NCBI RefSeq assembly: GCF_013128195.2
Contig: NZ_CP053452.2
Location: 5,828,001-5,892,000 of the forward strand
From: Frigoriglobus tundricola
GTDB lineage: Bacteria > Planctomycetota > Planctomycetia > Gemmatales > Gemmataceae
Length of the DNA stretch: 64,000 nucleotides
Direction of reading: 5' to 3'
The translations under genes and the position numbers were made by a program. Below, piece after piece: positions 25,312 to 33,616 of this stretch (the stretch's first letter is position 1; each line of letters starts with the position of its first letter). The notes under the pieces were generated by a model. That model saw only the letters and a program-made list of their open reading frames with translations. It had not been told where the DNA came from and searched no databases.

Positions 25312-26189
25312 TGGAAACGACGCGGGTCGCGGTCGAGTCCCGGTTCCTGCTCCGTCGAGGCGTCTCAAATACACGTCAGGTTGCCGCCCATCGGCCGCTT
25401 CTCTGACCACACACAGCGCCGGTTCGATCCCAGCAACCGTGGCGGACGAAGCCGCGACCCGCGAGCGATCTGAGGACGAGCAGAGCAGGAAGCCGCTTTC
25501 TGCCCGGTTCTCGCCAATGGCCGCCCGTTTACGACGGGCGGCCATTGTGTTTGCGCATCAATGCTGCCGAAAGCTGGCGATTTATGCCAAAACTGGCCGC
25601 GTGCTTCTGCAGATCCGCAAGTGGCGTGGTTGGGGTTGAACCTGGACGCGGGGTTCGGACATCCATCGTTGATAGTGGCCGACTCCGCGTGCGCGGGTTA
25701 CGCCCCTACAGGCATCATAACCATCGCACGCGATCTCTATCGCGTCATCACACAGTTCCAGAACGAACTCTGTTACCCTCATAATCACATGGCCCAAGGC
25801 GTAGAGAGCCAAACTTTTGCTCTCTACACGACAATGAATTGAGGCCCGTGTGGGTTGCGTGAGGGGTCATTATCGCGCCGTCCCGCAATCAACGTGTCCG
25901 TTTGACGTGAGCTTGTAGCGATTTTGCCGTTTGGGTTGCGAATTATTCGCGCGAACCTGGATGGCCCTGGAACTACTCATCAAGTGAGTGACCGCAATTC
26001 CTCTCCGGGTGCGGAGTTGGGGCGGTGGTCGGATGTTCCGGTGTCTGCCGCACTCATTATTCCGGACTTGCGTCCGGTGAGAGCGGAGCCGAGCCCCGTT
26101 TTGGCTTGTCGCCGCAACTCCATACGCAATCGTAGCGTAGAATTGTGAAGCGTTTACGGACGAGTGACGCACAACGGAGGGACGCGACC
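25312..26189. other. Long gap, terminator-like hairpin and otherwise nothing recognised
   Basis: 878 bases. The left part has degenerate GC-rich sequence and one strong hairpin at 25516-25546. The middle (about 25700-25950) is AT-richer and carries only random short frames. The right end leads into csrA. No RNA gene was recognised; a small RNA in this gap, so close to csrA, cannot be ruled out. Confidence 0.5.
25516..25546 (+). terminator. Hairpin, likely transcription terminator
   Basis: A perfect 13-bp stem (AATGGCCGCCCGT and its complement) with loop TTACG, followed by GTGTTTG. The T content after the stem is modest. It lies about 205 bp after the three-gene row and may end its transcript. 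Confidence 0.6.
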
Positions 26190-26402
26190 ATGCTCGTTCT
26201 CAGTCGTAAACTGGGCGAGAAGATTTTCATCGGTGACAACATCTGTATCACGGTCGTGGATATCGATCGCGGTAAGATCCGGTTGGGCATTGAGGCTCCT
26301 CGTGACGTGCCCATTTACCGTCAGGAGTTGCTCCCGTTGAACCAACAACAGGCACGCTCAGATGCCGCTGCGGGCCAATCGGGCCTGCCGACCGTGTCCT
26401 GA
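26190..26402 (+). CDS. csrA: Carbon storage regulator CsrA
   Basis: 70 residues. CsrA dimers bind GGA-containing hairpins in mRNA leaders and block or stabilise translation, controlling carbon flow and motility. The fold is fully recognisable: MLVLSRKLGEKIFIGDNICI, then VVDIDRGKIRLGIEAPRDVP with the RNA-contacting Arg residues at both ends. ATG at 26190 follows ACGGAGGG. It stands alone and is followed by a clear terminator at 26496. Absence of a fliW neighbour is of note, since in many bacteria FliW checks CsrA. Confidence 0.95.
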   Translation: MLVLSRKLGEKIFIGDNICITVVDIDRGKIRLGIEAPRDVPIYRQELLPLNQQQARSDAAAGQSGLPTVS

Positions 26403-26745
26403 GTGCCGTGTTCGTGCCGTTCGCATTCGAGCCGGTAAGGTCCGAACTGCGGGGGTAGTTCGTTGATCGACCAGCCGGTCGTTCGGCCGACATGAAGCGG
26501 CGTGCGTACTTTCGAGTGCGCACGCCGCTTTTTCATTTCCCCCTTCCCCCACCGCGAGGGAAACCGCAGGAATCCTCTGGCATCGGCGCGGACCCACGCC
26601 GAAACTGATACGCAGTAAACGGCTGCCGGGAATGCGGTTCGGCCGAGCGGAAAGGGGGCTCCGCCTCCCGTTCGCTGCCGGCTCTGACCGTGTTCCGCGC
26701 AGCGAGCGCGATGACTCCGGACTCATGACCAAGGACACGTGACCC
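26403..26745. other. Gap after csrA
   Basis: 343 bases: csrA terminator at 26496-26533, then GC-rich sequence without recognisable features up to the hydrolase start. Confidence 0.6.
26496..26533 (+). terminator. Rho-independent terminator after csrA
   Basis: Stem GCGGCGTGCGTACT with loop TTCG and a nearly perfect complement (one G-U pair), followed by five T. Position and shape fit termination of the csrA transcript. Confidence 0.85.
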
Positions 26746-27714
26746 ATGCCCGAACCGATTACCATCGCCACCTGGCCGTTCGGCAAAACGGCCGTCGAAG
26801 CCGCCATGAAGGTGCTCGCCCGTGGCGAACCGGCCCTCGACGCGGCCCTGGCCGGCGCCCAGGCGGTCGAGGACGACACGAGCATTCGCAACTCGGTCGG
26901 GTTCGGCAGCCTGCCCGACCGCCTCGGTCGGCTCACCCTGGACGCGTGCGTGATGGACGGGCGGACGCTCGCGTGCGGCTCGGTCGCCTGCGTCGAACAC
27001 ATCCGGCACCCCGCCGCTCTGGCCCGCCGGGTCATGGAGAAGACGCCGCACGTCATGCTCGTCGGGGACGGGGCCAAGTGGTTCGCGCTCCAGCAGGGGT
27101 TCCCGCTCGAGGTGCCGTACACGGCGGAGAGCATCAAGGAGTGGGTGGACGCGCACCCCGATCTGAAAAAGAAAGCCGAAAAGGCCAAGAAGGAGCCGGC
27201 CCGCGCCGATGGGGCGTCCGAAATCAACTTGCAATGGGGCGCCCCTCCGGCTCCCGGAAGCGAGTTCAACCACGACACGGTGACCGTGCTGTCGCTCGAC
27301 AAAAAGGGCCACCTCGGCGGCGTCTGCACGACGAGCGGGCTGGCGTACAAGCTGCCCGGTCGCGTGGGTGATTCGCCCCTCATCGGCGCCGGGCTGTACG
27401 TGGACGACGAGGCCGGCGCGGCCGGCGGGACGGGCGTGGGGGAAGAGATCATCCGCATCGGCGGGAGCCTCTTTATTGCCGAGCAGATCCGCGCCGGCAA
27501 GTCGCCGCAGGAGGCGTGCGAACTGGCCTGCAAACGGGCCAACGCCGCCGCCGGGCGCCGCGGGGTGCACCCGGCGCGGGTCGCGTTTCTGGCCCTGGAC
27601 CCGAAGGGCAACGTCGGCGCCGCCTGCACCGAGAAGGCCGATTTCAAGTACGCTGTCGGTCGCGGGGAAAAGGTGGAGCTGCTCCAGGCGAAGGAGATCG
27701 GGCCGAAGGCATAA
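26746..27714 (+). CDS. N4-(beta-N-acetylglucosaminyl)-L-asparaginase / isoaspartyl peptidase-like Ntn hydrolase
   Basis: 322 residues. Family members split the glycosyl-Asn link or isoaspartyl bonds after self-cleaving before a Thr. The nucleophile is visible in FNHDTVTVLSLDKKG: cleavage would occur before the Thr of HDT. Substrate-side motifs follow (GVCTTSGLAYKLPGRVGDSP, then GLYVDDEAGAAGGTGVGEE). The N-terminus, IATWPFGKTAVEAAMKVLA, has no signal peptide, so a cytoplasmic or processed role is likely. The linker rich in Lys/Glu before the cut site is typical. Confidence 0.88.
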   Translation: MPEPITIATWPFGKTAVEAAMKVLARGEPALDAALAGAQAVEDDTSIRNSVGFGSLPDRLGRLTLDACVMDGRTLACGSVACVEHIRHPAALARRVMEKTPHVMLVGDGAKWFALQQGFPLEVPYTAESIKEWVDAHPDLKKKAEKAKKEPARADGASEINLQWGAPPAPGSEFNHDTVTVLSLDKKGHLGGVCTTSGLAYKLPGRVGDSPLIGAGLYVDDEAGAAGGTGVGEEIIRIGGSLFIAEQIRAGKSPQEACELACKRANAAAGRRGVHPARVAFLALDPKGNVGAACTEKADFKYAVGRGEKVELLQAKEIGPKA

Positions 27715-27717
27715 CCA

Positions 27718-27828
27718 GCCCGGAACGCGGAGCGCGGAACCCTGAGTGAAAGCCCCGCACCGGACCGAGCCGCGATTTGCCCTCCGTGCTTTCTGGTTGG
27801 TTTTGATTCCGGGTTCCGCGTTCCGGGC
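27718..27828. repeat. Imperfect inverted repeat after the Ntn hydrolase gene
   Basis: AGCCCGGAACGCGGAGCGCG near 27718 pairs with GGGTTCCGCGTTCCGGGCT ending near 27828. The core AGCCCGGAACGCGGA matches its partner completely. The gap of about 60 bp is unremarkable. It may serve as a transcript-end hairpin. Confidence 0.6.
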
Positions 27829-27911
27829 TCGACAGTATTCTGCGCCCCGCGCTCGGTTCTCCGCGGTACAATAAACTTCGTCACCTTGTCGCACCGGGCG
27901 GAGGAAACGGG

Positions 27912-28994
27912 ATGTCGCTGGCGGTGGTGCGGTGCCCGGAATGTCGCGGCGAGTCCCGCGTCACGACCGAGGCACTCGGACACATGGTTGGGTGCCCGCG
28001 GTGTCAGTCGCCGTTTGTTGCAGAAGAAGAGATCCCGGTTGTTCAGCCGGTCACGCGGTCCGCTCCGCCGCGACCCGTCACACCGGTCACACCCCGGCGG
28101 GCGCGGCCGGACCCGCAGCCCGATCTGCCGCGCTCGGCGCCGACGGCGTCACCCGCCGAAGCGCCGGTGGAAATCCCGGACCCGGAACACGACCCGCACC
28201 TGCCGCCCGTGGCCGGGCTGCCGGTGTCGGTTCTGGTCGGTCTGGCGCTGCTGCCGTTCGGCATCCCGCTCTTGTGGCGGGTCGCGCCGTTCCTGACCGG
28301 GCGGGACGCGCAACTGTCGCTGGCCGTGCCGGTCGCCCTGGCCGCGGCGGCGGCGGCTCTGTGCCTGGGCGTGGTGTACACGATCGACTGGACCGCCTCG
28401 ACCCGCATCAAGGGCGTTCTGATGCTGGTGGGGCTGGCGTACCTGACGGCCGCCGGCCTGTTCTACTTGAAGAAGGACATGATGGACCGCGTGCGGGCAC
28501 TGGGCGGCGACCCGAACGAGTGGAACTACGTCTCGTTGAACGACGGGAAGTGCGGGGTGCTGATGCCCGGCCGCGCGGAGCCGGACCGGCTGTTCCAACC
28601 GCTCGCGGGGCTGGTTCAGATGACCGAGGTCCGGCGCGCCCGGACCGCGACCGACGACCCGGAGGTACCGGGGTACGTCTACTATGTGGCCGTGAGCCGG
28701 GCGAACCCGGACCCGATCAAGCCGGACAACGCGTGGTTCGCGCGCGTCGGCGCGAAGTTGAAAAACGCCGGCGGAAAGTTGCTCGGCGATGACGGCGGGG
28801 CCGAGGTCAAGCACCAGGACGTGCCGGGACGCCAGTGGGAGTTTGAACTGGACGGCGGACAGACGCGCATCGTCCGCGTGTTCGTGATTAAGGGGCGCGT
28901 GTACTACCTGTCCGCCGAAGGTCCGCGGCTGACCCCGGACCACGAGGACTACGGCGCTCCGTTCTTCGAAAAGTTTTACGTGACCATCAACTGA
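27912..28994 (+). CDS. Zinc-ribbon membrane protein of unknown function
   Basis: 360 residues. A zinc ribbon opens the protein (VVRCPECRGESRV, then GCPRCQSPF), followed by a Pro/Arg-rich stretch, three membrane segments (VSVLVGLALLPFGIPLLWRV, AVPVALAAAAAALCLGVVYT, IKGVLMLVGLAYLTAAGLFY), and a periplasmic C-terminal domain of about 170 residues. This layout of ribbon, linker and membrane part is widespread in Gemmataceae and its function is unknown. ATG 27912 is preceded by GGAGGAAACGGG. Confidence 0.7.
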   Translation: MSLAVVRCPECRGESRVTTEALGHMVGCPRCQSPFVAEEEIPVVQPVTRSAPPRPVTPVTPRRARPDPQPDLPRSAPTASPAEAPVEIPDPEHDPHLPPVAGLPVSVLVGLALLPFGIPLLWRVAPFLTGRDAQLSLAVPVALAAAAAALCLGVVYTIDWTASTRIKGVLMLVGLAYLTAAGLFYLKKDMMDRVRALGGDPNEWNYVSLNDGKCGVLMPGRAEPDRLFQPLAGLVQMTEVRRARTATDDPEVPGYVYYVAVSRANPDPIKPDNAWFARVGAKLKNAGGKLLGDDGGAEVKHQDVPGRQWEFELDGGQTRIVRVFVIKGRVYYLSAEGPRLTPDHEDYGAPFFEKFYVTIN

Positions 28995-29115
28995 GTGCCC
29001 GTTCTGTGCCAGACGGTCGCCGCCCGTCGGCACGGGACGGTTACGACAGCCCCTCACGCGGACGCCCTGCGTGCCGTAACGGATCGCCGACCACTCACTA
29101 CTGACCACTTCTCCC

Positions 29116-30387
29116 ATGCAAGTCCGCTCGCTGACCGTGCTCCAGAACTGGGACTGCCACACGTGCGGCGACTGTTGCCGCTCGTACGCGGTGCCCGTGA
29201 CCGCCGAGGAGCGGGAGCGCATTGAGGGCCAGGGGTGGGAGAAGCTCCCCGACTTCCAGGGCGTGCCGTTCTTCGTTCCGCGCGGCGACGAGTACTATCT
29301 GAACAACCGCGCCGACGGCGGGTGCGTGTTTCTCGGCGCGGACAACCTGTGCCGCATTCACGGACAGTTCGGGTCGGCGGCCAAGCCGCTCGCGTGCCGC
29401 ATCTACCCGTTCCTCCTCGTTCCGGCCGGCGACCACTGGAACGTCGGGGTGCGGATGGCCTGCCCGTCGGCCGCGGAGAACAAGGGCCGCCCGCTGACGG
29501 ACCAACTGGCCGACGCCCGCGAGTACGCCGCGTTCTTCGAGGCCACCGCCGCGAAGGGCGCGCTCGAGGCGCCCCCGCCCCCGCTGTACGGCTCGAACGT
29601 CGTGCCCTGGGGCGACGTGACCCGGATCGCCGCCGCCGTCTCGAAGCTGCTCGCGAACCCGGCCGACCCGTTCGAGCGCCGGTGGCGGAAGGTGCTGTTC
29701 ATCGTCGGGATGCTGCGCAAGGCCACTTTCGACGGCGGCGGTGACACGAAGAAAGTGGTCACCGGCGGCCGGCTGAGCGAGATGCTGCACGTGATGGGCG
29801 AAGCGGCCGAGGATGAGGAGCCGAAGGCGGCCGGCGACGTGAAGCGGCCGGGGTGGGCCGGGCGGACCGTGTTCCGGCAACTCGTCGCGGTGTTCTCCCG
29901 CAAGGACCACGGCATGGAGAAGGGCACCGCCCAGCGCGGTGCGGTGAGCCGGTTCTGGTCGGCGGTGCGGTTCGCGGGCGGGCGCGGGTCGGTGCCGAAG
30001 GTTCACGCCGTGCTCCCGGACGCGGTCCCGTTCGCGGCGGGCGAAGTGCCGCTCGGCGCGCCGACCGCCGCCGCGACCGCGCTGCTCACGCGGTGGCACC
30101 GGGGGAAGGTGGAGTCGCTCCAGTTCTGCGGCGCGCCGAACTTCGGTTTGAGCGTCTGGGAGGGGCTGGAGTCGCTGGCGCTGACGTTCCCGGTCGCCAT
30201 GTGGCTGGCGCGCGTTTTGATAGCGGGCGGTCGTACGCCGGACGACGCCGTCACGCGTGCCGTGCGCATGGTGGACGACAACTTCGGGTTCAACCCGTTG
30301 CTCGGTTCCGCGCGACAGAAGTTCGCGCTGCGCCTCCTGGCGAACCGCGGCGACCTGCCGCGGCTGGTCGCGTGGTACGGCCGGTGA
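29116..30387 (+). CDS. YkgJ-family cysteine-cluster protein
   Basis: 423 residues. The N-terminal cluster has WDCHTCGDCCRSYAVPVT, then GGCVFLGADNLCRIHGQFG and PLACRIYPFLL, the eight-Cys pattern of YkgJ proteins, thought to bind zinc or an iron-sulfur cluster. The long C-terminal part (from about residue 150) is predicted helical, without a known domain. Role unknown; some members are linked to modification enzymes. ATG 29116 follows a poor ribosome site. Confidence 0.8.
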   Translation: MQVRSLTVLQNWDCHTCGDCCRSYAVPVTAEERERIEGQGWEKLPDFQGVPFFVPRGDEYYLNNRADGGCVFLGADNLCRIHGQFGSAAKPLACRIYPFLLVPAGDHWNVGVRMACPSAAENKGRPLTDQLADAREYAAFFEATAAKGALEAPPPPLYGSNVVPWGDVTRIAAAVSKLLANPADPFERRWRKVLFIVGMLRKATFDGGGDTKKVVTGGRLSEMLHVMGEAAEDEEPKAAGDVKRPGWAGRTVFRQLVAVFSRKDHGMEKGTAQRGAVSRFWSAVRFAGGRGSVPKVHAVLPDAVPFAAGEVPLGAPTAAATALLTRWHRGKVESLQFCGAPNFGLSVWEGLESLALTFPVAMWLARVLIAGGRTPDDAVTRAVRMVDDNFGFNPLLGSARQKFALRLLANRGDLPRLVAWYGR

Positions 30388-30412
30388 CGCGCGGCGTCTC
30401 GCAAGTGGTTTC

Positions 30413-30472
30413 CTGGGACCGCGGCCGTCTCGGCCGCTCTTCCCGATGCGGCCGAGACGGCCGCGGTCCCAG
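30413..30472. repeat. Perfect long hairpin repeat (CTGGGACCGCGG)
   Basis: A 25-bp arm (CTGGGACCGCGGCCGTCTCG onward) faces its exact complement ending GGCCGCGGTCCCAG, with a 10-base loop TCTTCCCGAT. A related element stands at 63464-63575 with the same ends and another centre. Confidence 0.85.
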
Positions 30473-30522
30473 GGGAAGAAGCCGATCGGATCTCAGCTGA
30501 AACATCTGGGGGCTTCCCTGCC

Positions 30523-31038
30523 GTGGCATCTGCTTTGACAGCCGACGACGTGATCCGCCTGCTGAACCTGCAACCGCACCCGGTCGAGGGCGGCTTCTTC
30601 CGCGAGACGTACCGCGCCGCCGCGACGCTTCCCGCCGCCGCGCTGGCCGCGCACGGCGCGGACCGCAGCGTGTGCACGGCGATCTACTACCTGCTGAAGC
30701 CGGGGCACGTCTCCGAACTCCACGTGCTGCCCGGCGACGAGGTGTTCCACTTCTACCTCGGCGGCCCCGTGCGGATGCTGCAACTCTGGCCGGACGGGAG
30801 CGGCCGTGAGGTGGTTCTCGGTTCCGACATTGCCGCGGGGGAAGTGCCGCAGTTGGTGGTGCCCGGCGGCGTGTGGCAGGGCACGCGCCTCGTCGGCGAC
30901 ACCGGGTTCGCGCTGCTCGGGTGCACCGTCGCGCCGGGGTTCGATTACGCGGACTACCGCGGCGCGAGTCGGGCCGAACTCACCGCGAAGTGGCCGGCGG
31001 TCGCCGCACAGATCGCGGCGCTGACGCCGCGGGGTTGA
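30523..31038 (+). CDS. DUF985 cupin protein
   Basis: 171 residues. The double-stranded beta-helix core is recognisable: LNLQPHPVEGGFFRETYR at the start, TAIYYLLKPGHVSELHVLPG, EVFHFYLGGPVRMLQL and FALLGCTVAPGFDYADY. The His/Glu residues in HVLPGDEVFHFY would bind a metal in related cupins. The exact reaction is not known for DUF985. GTG 30523 is used. It is a single gene, with the DUF2330 operon converging from the right. Confidence 0.85.
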   Translation: MASALTADDVIRLLNLQPHPVEGGFFRETYRAAATLPAAALAAHGADRSVCTAIYYLLKPGHVSELHVLPGDEVFHFYLGGPVRMLQLWPDGSGREVVLGSDIAAGEVPQLVVPGGVWQGTRLVGDTGFALLGCTVAPGFDYADYRGASRAELTAKWPAVAAQIAALTPRG

Positions 31039-31047
31039 TCGAGCCGA

Positions 31048-32244
31048 TCATCCTCGCTGGAACCGCCGCCACACCAGAAACCCGACGAGCACGGCCGGCA
31101 CGCCGAAGTACACCGCCACGTGCCTCCACGGTGTCACCTCAACCGTCCGCGCCGTTTCGACGATGATCGGGGCACGCGCCACCGGCGACTGGTCCGCGGA
31201 CGGCTCGAAGTACACCTCATCGATACCCGGCCGCGGCGACGACCGGTCCTCGAACTCGGTCAGCCACCACCCGTCCGCTGCCTTCGGGCTCGCGACCGGC
31301 TTACCGTCCTTCGGGGCGTCGCTGAGTTTCGCCTTCTGGAACACCCCGGCCCAACTGGCTTCCTCCCCCGGTCCGGCCCACACGGTCTGCCCCGGCCACG
31401 CCTTCGACCCGTCGCCGAGCTGACCCGCGTACCGCCCCTGTGCCGCGAAGAACACCCGCAAGAAACGCGACTCGCCGGACGGCTGCACGCCCGGTTCCGG
31501 CTCCGGCTCGCGGTACGGGTAGAACGGCTTCTCGGCTCTGAACGACATGCGAACGGGCTTGGCTTGCAAATCGTGACGACCGGCGGGCGGCTTCGTCTCG
31601 TTGGGCTTGTCCGGCGCCGCGATCTTGAACGCGGTGATGCACCACTGGTCCCGCACGTATTTCGCGAGCCACTTGTCAATGGCCGGCGACCGCTCGTAAC
31701 CGTGCTTGGCGAGCCACTCTCCCAGCAGTCGAGCGCCGCCCTCGGGGGTGTCGCCGTCGCTGTGGTGGAACGCGAGGACGGTCACGTCGTAATTGCCGAT
31801 GCGCTTCTGCTCCAGTACCTGTACGCCGTCGCTTGGCGGCTTGACGGCGCTCCCGACGTACATGAAGGATTTCTTCTCCGCTGCGCAGCCGAGTGAGAAC
31901 TCTCGCTCCACCTCCGTCACCACTTCGCGGCGTTCCACTTTCGGGGCCGTGATCGTGGCGAGGTCGCCGAACAGATCGTCGCTCGCCACGTCCAAGTGGG
32001 GCCGGTTGGGCGTGGGGACGAGGAAGCCGAAGTCGTATCCGGTGCTGCGGAAGCTGGCGCGGCGGACAAAGTGTTCCGTCTTGGTCTTCTCGTCCCAGAC
32101 GATGAGCGCGCTCTCGTCGGCCGTATCCACACGCTGCCCGTTGTGGAGGTGAACCACAGCGGCGCACCCGGTCGCGTCGTCGGGAACCGCGGCGAGTGCC
32201 CCCGCGGCCAGCGCCACCACGAGCGCGAACGAAAAGCGGTTCAT
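31048..32244 (-). CDS. DUF2330 membrane-anchored extracytoplasmic protein, copy 2 of the pair
   Basis: 398 residues: signal peptide (RFSFALVVALAAGALAAVPD), an extracellular body with the family features (DESALIVWDEKTKTEHFVRR, STGYDFGFLVPTPNRPHLD), and a C-terminal anchor (VAVYFGVPAVLVGFLVWRRF). It is about 40-45% like the preceding gene by eye, including the shared ends GWWLTEFEDRSSPRPG and EVYFEPS. DUF2330 is of unknown role in myxobacteria and planctomycetes. Start ATG 32244 has GGAGA upstream. It is the last gene of the four-gene operon that starts at 34599. Confidence 0.85.
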   Translation of the reverse strand: MNRFSFALVVALAAGALAAVPDDATGCAAVVHLHNGQRVDTADESALIVWDEKTKTEHFVRRASFRSTGYDFGFLVPTPNRPHLDVASDDLFGDLATITAPKVERREVVTEVEREFSLGCAAEKKSFMYVGSAVKPPSDGVQVLEQKRIGNYDVTVLAFHHSDGDTPEGGARLLGEWLAKHGYERSPAIDKWLAKYVRDQWCITAFKIAAPDKPNETKPPAGRHDLQAKPVRMSFRAEKPFYPYREPEPEPGVQPSGESRFLRVFFAAQGRYAGQLGDGSKAWPGQTVWAGPGEEASWAGVFQKAKLSDAPKDGKPVASPKAADGWWLTEFEDRSSPRPGIDEVYFEPSADQSPVARAPIIVETARTVEVTPWRHVAVYFGVPAVLVGFLVWRRFQRG

Positions 32245-32288
32245 CGGTTCTCCGGGTTCAGCCGCGTCGCTAACACCCGGTCGCGACT

Positions 32289-33449
32289 TCACTTGGAGCG
32301 GACCAGCCGGCGGAGGCCGACCAGACACAGCACGAGGAACGCGACGGGTGTTCCACAACATAGCACGCCCAGCCACACCGGGGTGCGTTCAACGGTAACG
32401 ATGGCGGGCCGGCGGTACACCGGCGACAGGTCCGGAGACGGCTCGAAGTACACCTCGTCGGTACCGGGTCGGGGCATCGACCGGTCCTCGAACTCGGTCA
32501 GCCACCACCCGTCCGTTACTGGTGCTTTGGTCATCTGCGCGTGCCGGAACACGTCCCCCCACTGCGGCGTTTCCACTGGTCCGGCCCACACCGTCTTTCC
32601 GGGCCACGCTTTCGTGCCATCGCCTAACTTGCCCGCGAACCGGCTCGGAGCCGCAACGAACACCCGCAGCAGTCGTGGTACGGACTTCGCTTGCTCGTCG
32701 CGCTGATCTTCCGGCTCGCGGTACGGGAAGAACGGCCGGTCGGTCTTGAACGACATCCGCACCGGCCGCGCGCCGAGGTTGATCGCGGTCTTCCCGGTCG
32801 GGGCCGAGCCCGATTTCGGCGCGGGCGTGTCCTGCGGCTTCGGTTCGCCCGCGATTTTGAACGCGGTCACCACCCAACCGTCCCGCACGTAGGGCTCCAG
32901 CCACGCGAGGAGCCCCGGTGTGAACACGTAGTCGTTGCTTTTCAGCCACGCGGCCAGTTCGGCCGCGCCGGCGGCCGGGTCGTTCTTCGTGCCGGGTCGG
33001 AACGCCAGCACCGCGGCGTCGAAGCCGCCGACGCGCTTCTGTTCCAGCACCACGACCCCGCCGCTGGGCAGGAACCGCCCGCCGTCCGGTGACGGGGCGC
33101 TGCCGCCCCCACAGGCCAGACCGAGGCCGTTGACCGTGCGGTACTCGACCTTTGGCGCCGTGAGCTCGGCTAATTCCGTGAAGAGATCGTCGCTCGATTC
33201 GGCCAACTCGGGGCGGTTGGGCGTCGGCACCAGGAACCCGAAATCGTAGCCGGTGCTGAGGAACGTCGCCCGGCGGATGAAGTGCTGCGTGTGGGTCCGG
33301 GCGTCCCAGACGATGAGGGCCGTTTCGTCGGCCACGTCCACGCGCTCGCCGGGCCGGTACGCGCCGCCGCACCCGGCCGCGTCGCCGGGCCGACTCGCGA
33401 TCCACACGGCGATCGCGAGCAGGGCCACGGCGCAGGGCAAACGGTTCAT
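32289..33449 (-). CDS. DUF2330 membrane-anchored extracytoplasmic protein, copy 1 of the pair
   Basis: 386 residues, same organisation as its paralogue: signal peptide (LPCAVALLAIAVWIASRPGD), then TALIVWDARTHTQHFIRR and STGYDFGFLVPTPNRPEL, and a C-terminal helix (WLGVLCCGTPVAFLVLCLVG). Two Cys (GLACGGGSAP) are specific to this copy. Its ATG lies inside the stop of the tiny upstream gene (ATGA 33446-33449), implying coupled translation. The gene pair probably arose by tandem duplication. Confidence 0.85.
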   Translation of the reverse strand: MNRLPCAVALLAIAVWIASRPGDAAGCGGAYRPGERVDVADETALIVWDARTHTQHFIRRATFLSTGYDFGFLVPTPNRPELAESSDDLFTELAELTAPKVEYRTVNGLGLACGGGSAPSPDGGRFLPSGGVVVLEQKRVGGFDAAVLAFRPGTKNDPAAGAAELAAWLKSNDYVFTPGLLAWLEPYVRDGWVVTAFKIAGEPKPQDTPAPKSGSAPTGKTAINLGARPVRMSFKTDRPFFPYREPEDQRDEQAKSVPRLLRVFVAAPSRFAGKLGDGTKAWPGKTVWAGPVETPQWGDVFRHAQMTKAPVTDGWWLTEFEDRSMPRPGTDEVYFEPSPDLSPVYRRPAIVTVERTPVWLGVLCCGTPVAFLVLCLVGLRRLVRSK

Positions 33450-33616
33450 GGGCTCTCCGCGTTCACCCGAACGGGAACCAGCAGCGGTTCGTGATCCACG
33501 TCGTCGCCGTGGCACCCGTGCGCGAACAGCGGGAGGGTCAGGAGCGCGACGGCGATGAAGAGCCACACGAGAGCGGCCACCCGGCCGCCCGCGGTCTTCT
33601 GTTCGGTGGCGCTCAC
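33446..33616 (-). CDS. 56-residue single-pass membrane protein
   Basis: Starts at GTG 33616, inside the stop of the esterase gene (GTGA), and ends inside the start of the DUF2330 gene (ATGA). One helix (VAALVWLFIAVALLTLPLFA) is followed by a short His/Cys/Asp tail (HGCHGDDVDHEPLLV), which could bind a metal. The overlap at both ends is the main evidence that it is a real gene. Function unknown. Confidence 0.75.
   Translation of the reverse strand: MSATEQKTAGGRVAALVWLFIAVALLTLPLFAHGCHGDDVDHEPLLVPVRVNAESP

Noticed and set aside
25420-25450. tRNA-like T-loop (GGTTCGATCC)
   Set aside because: No matching acceptor stem, D-arm or anticodon arm could be built around it.
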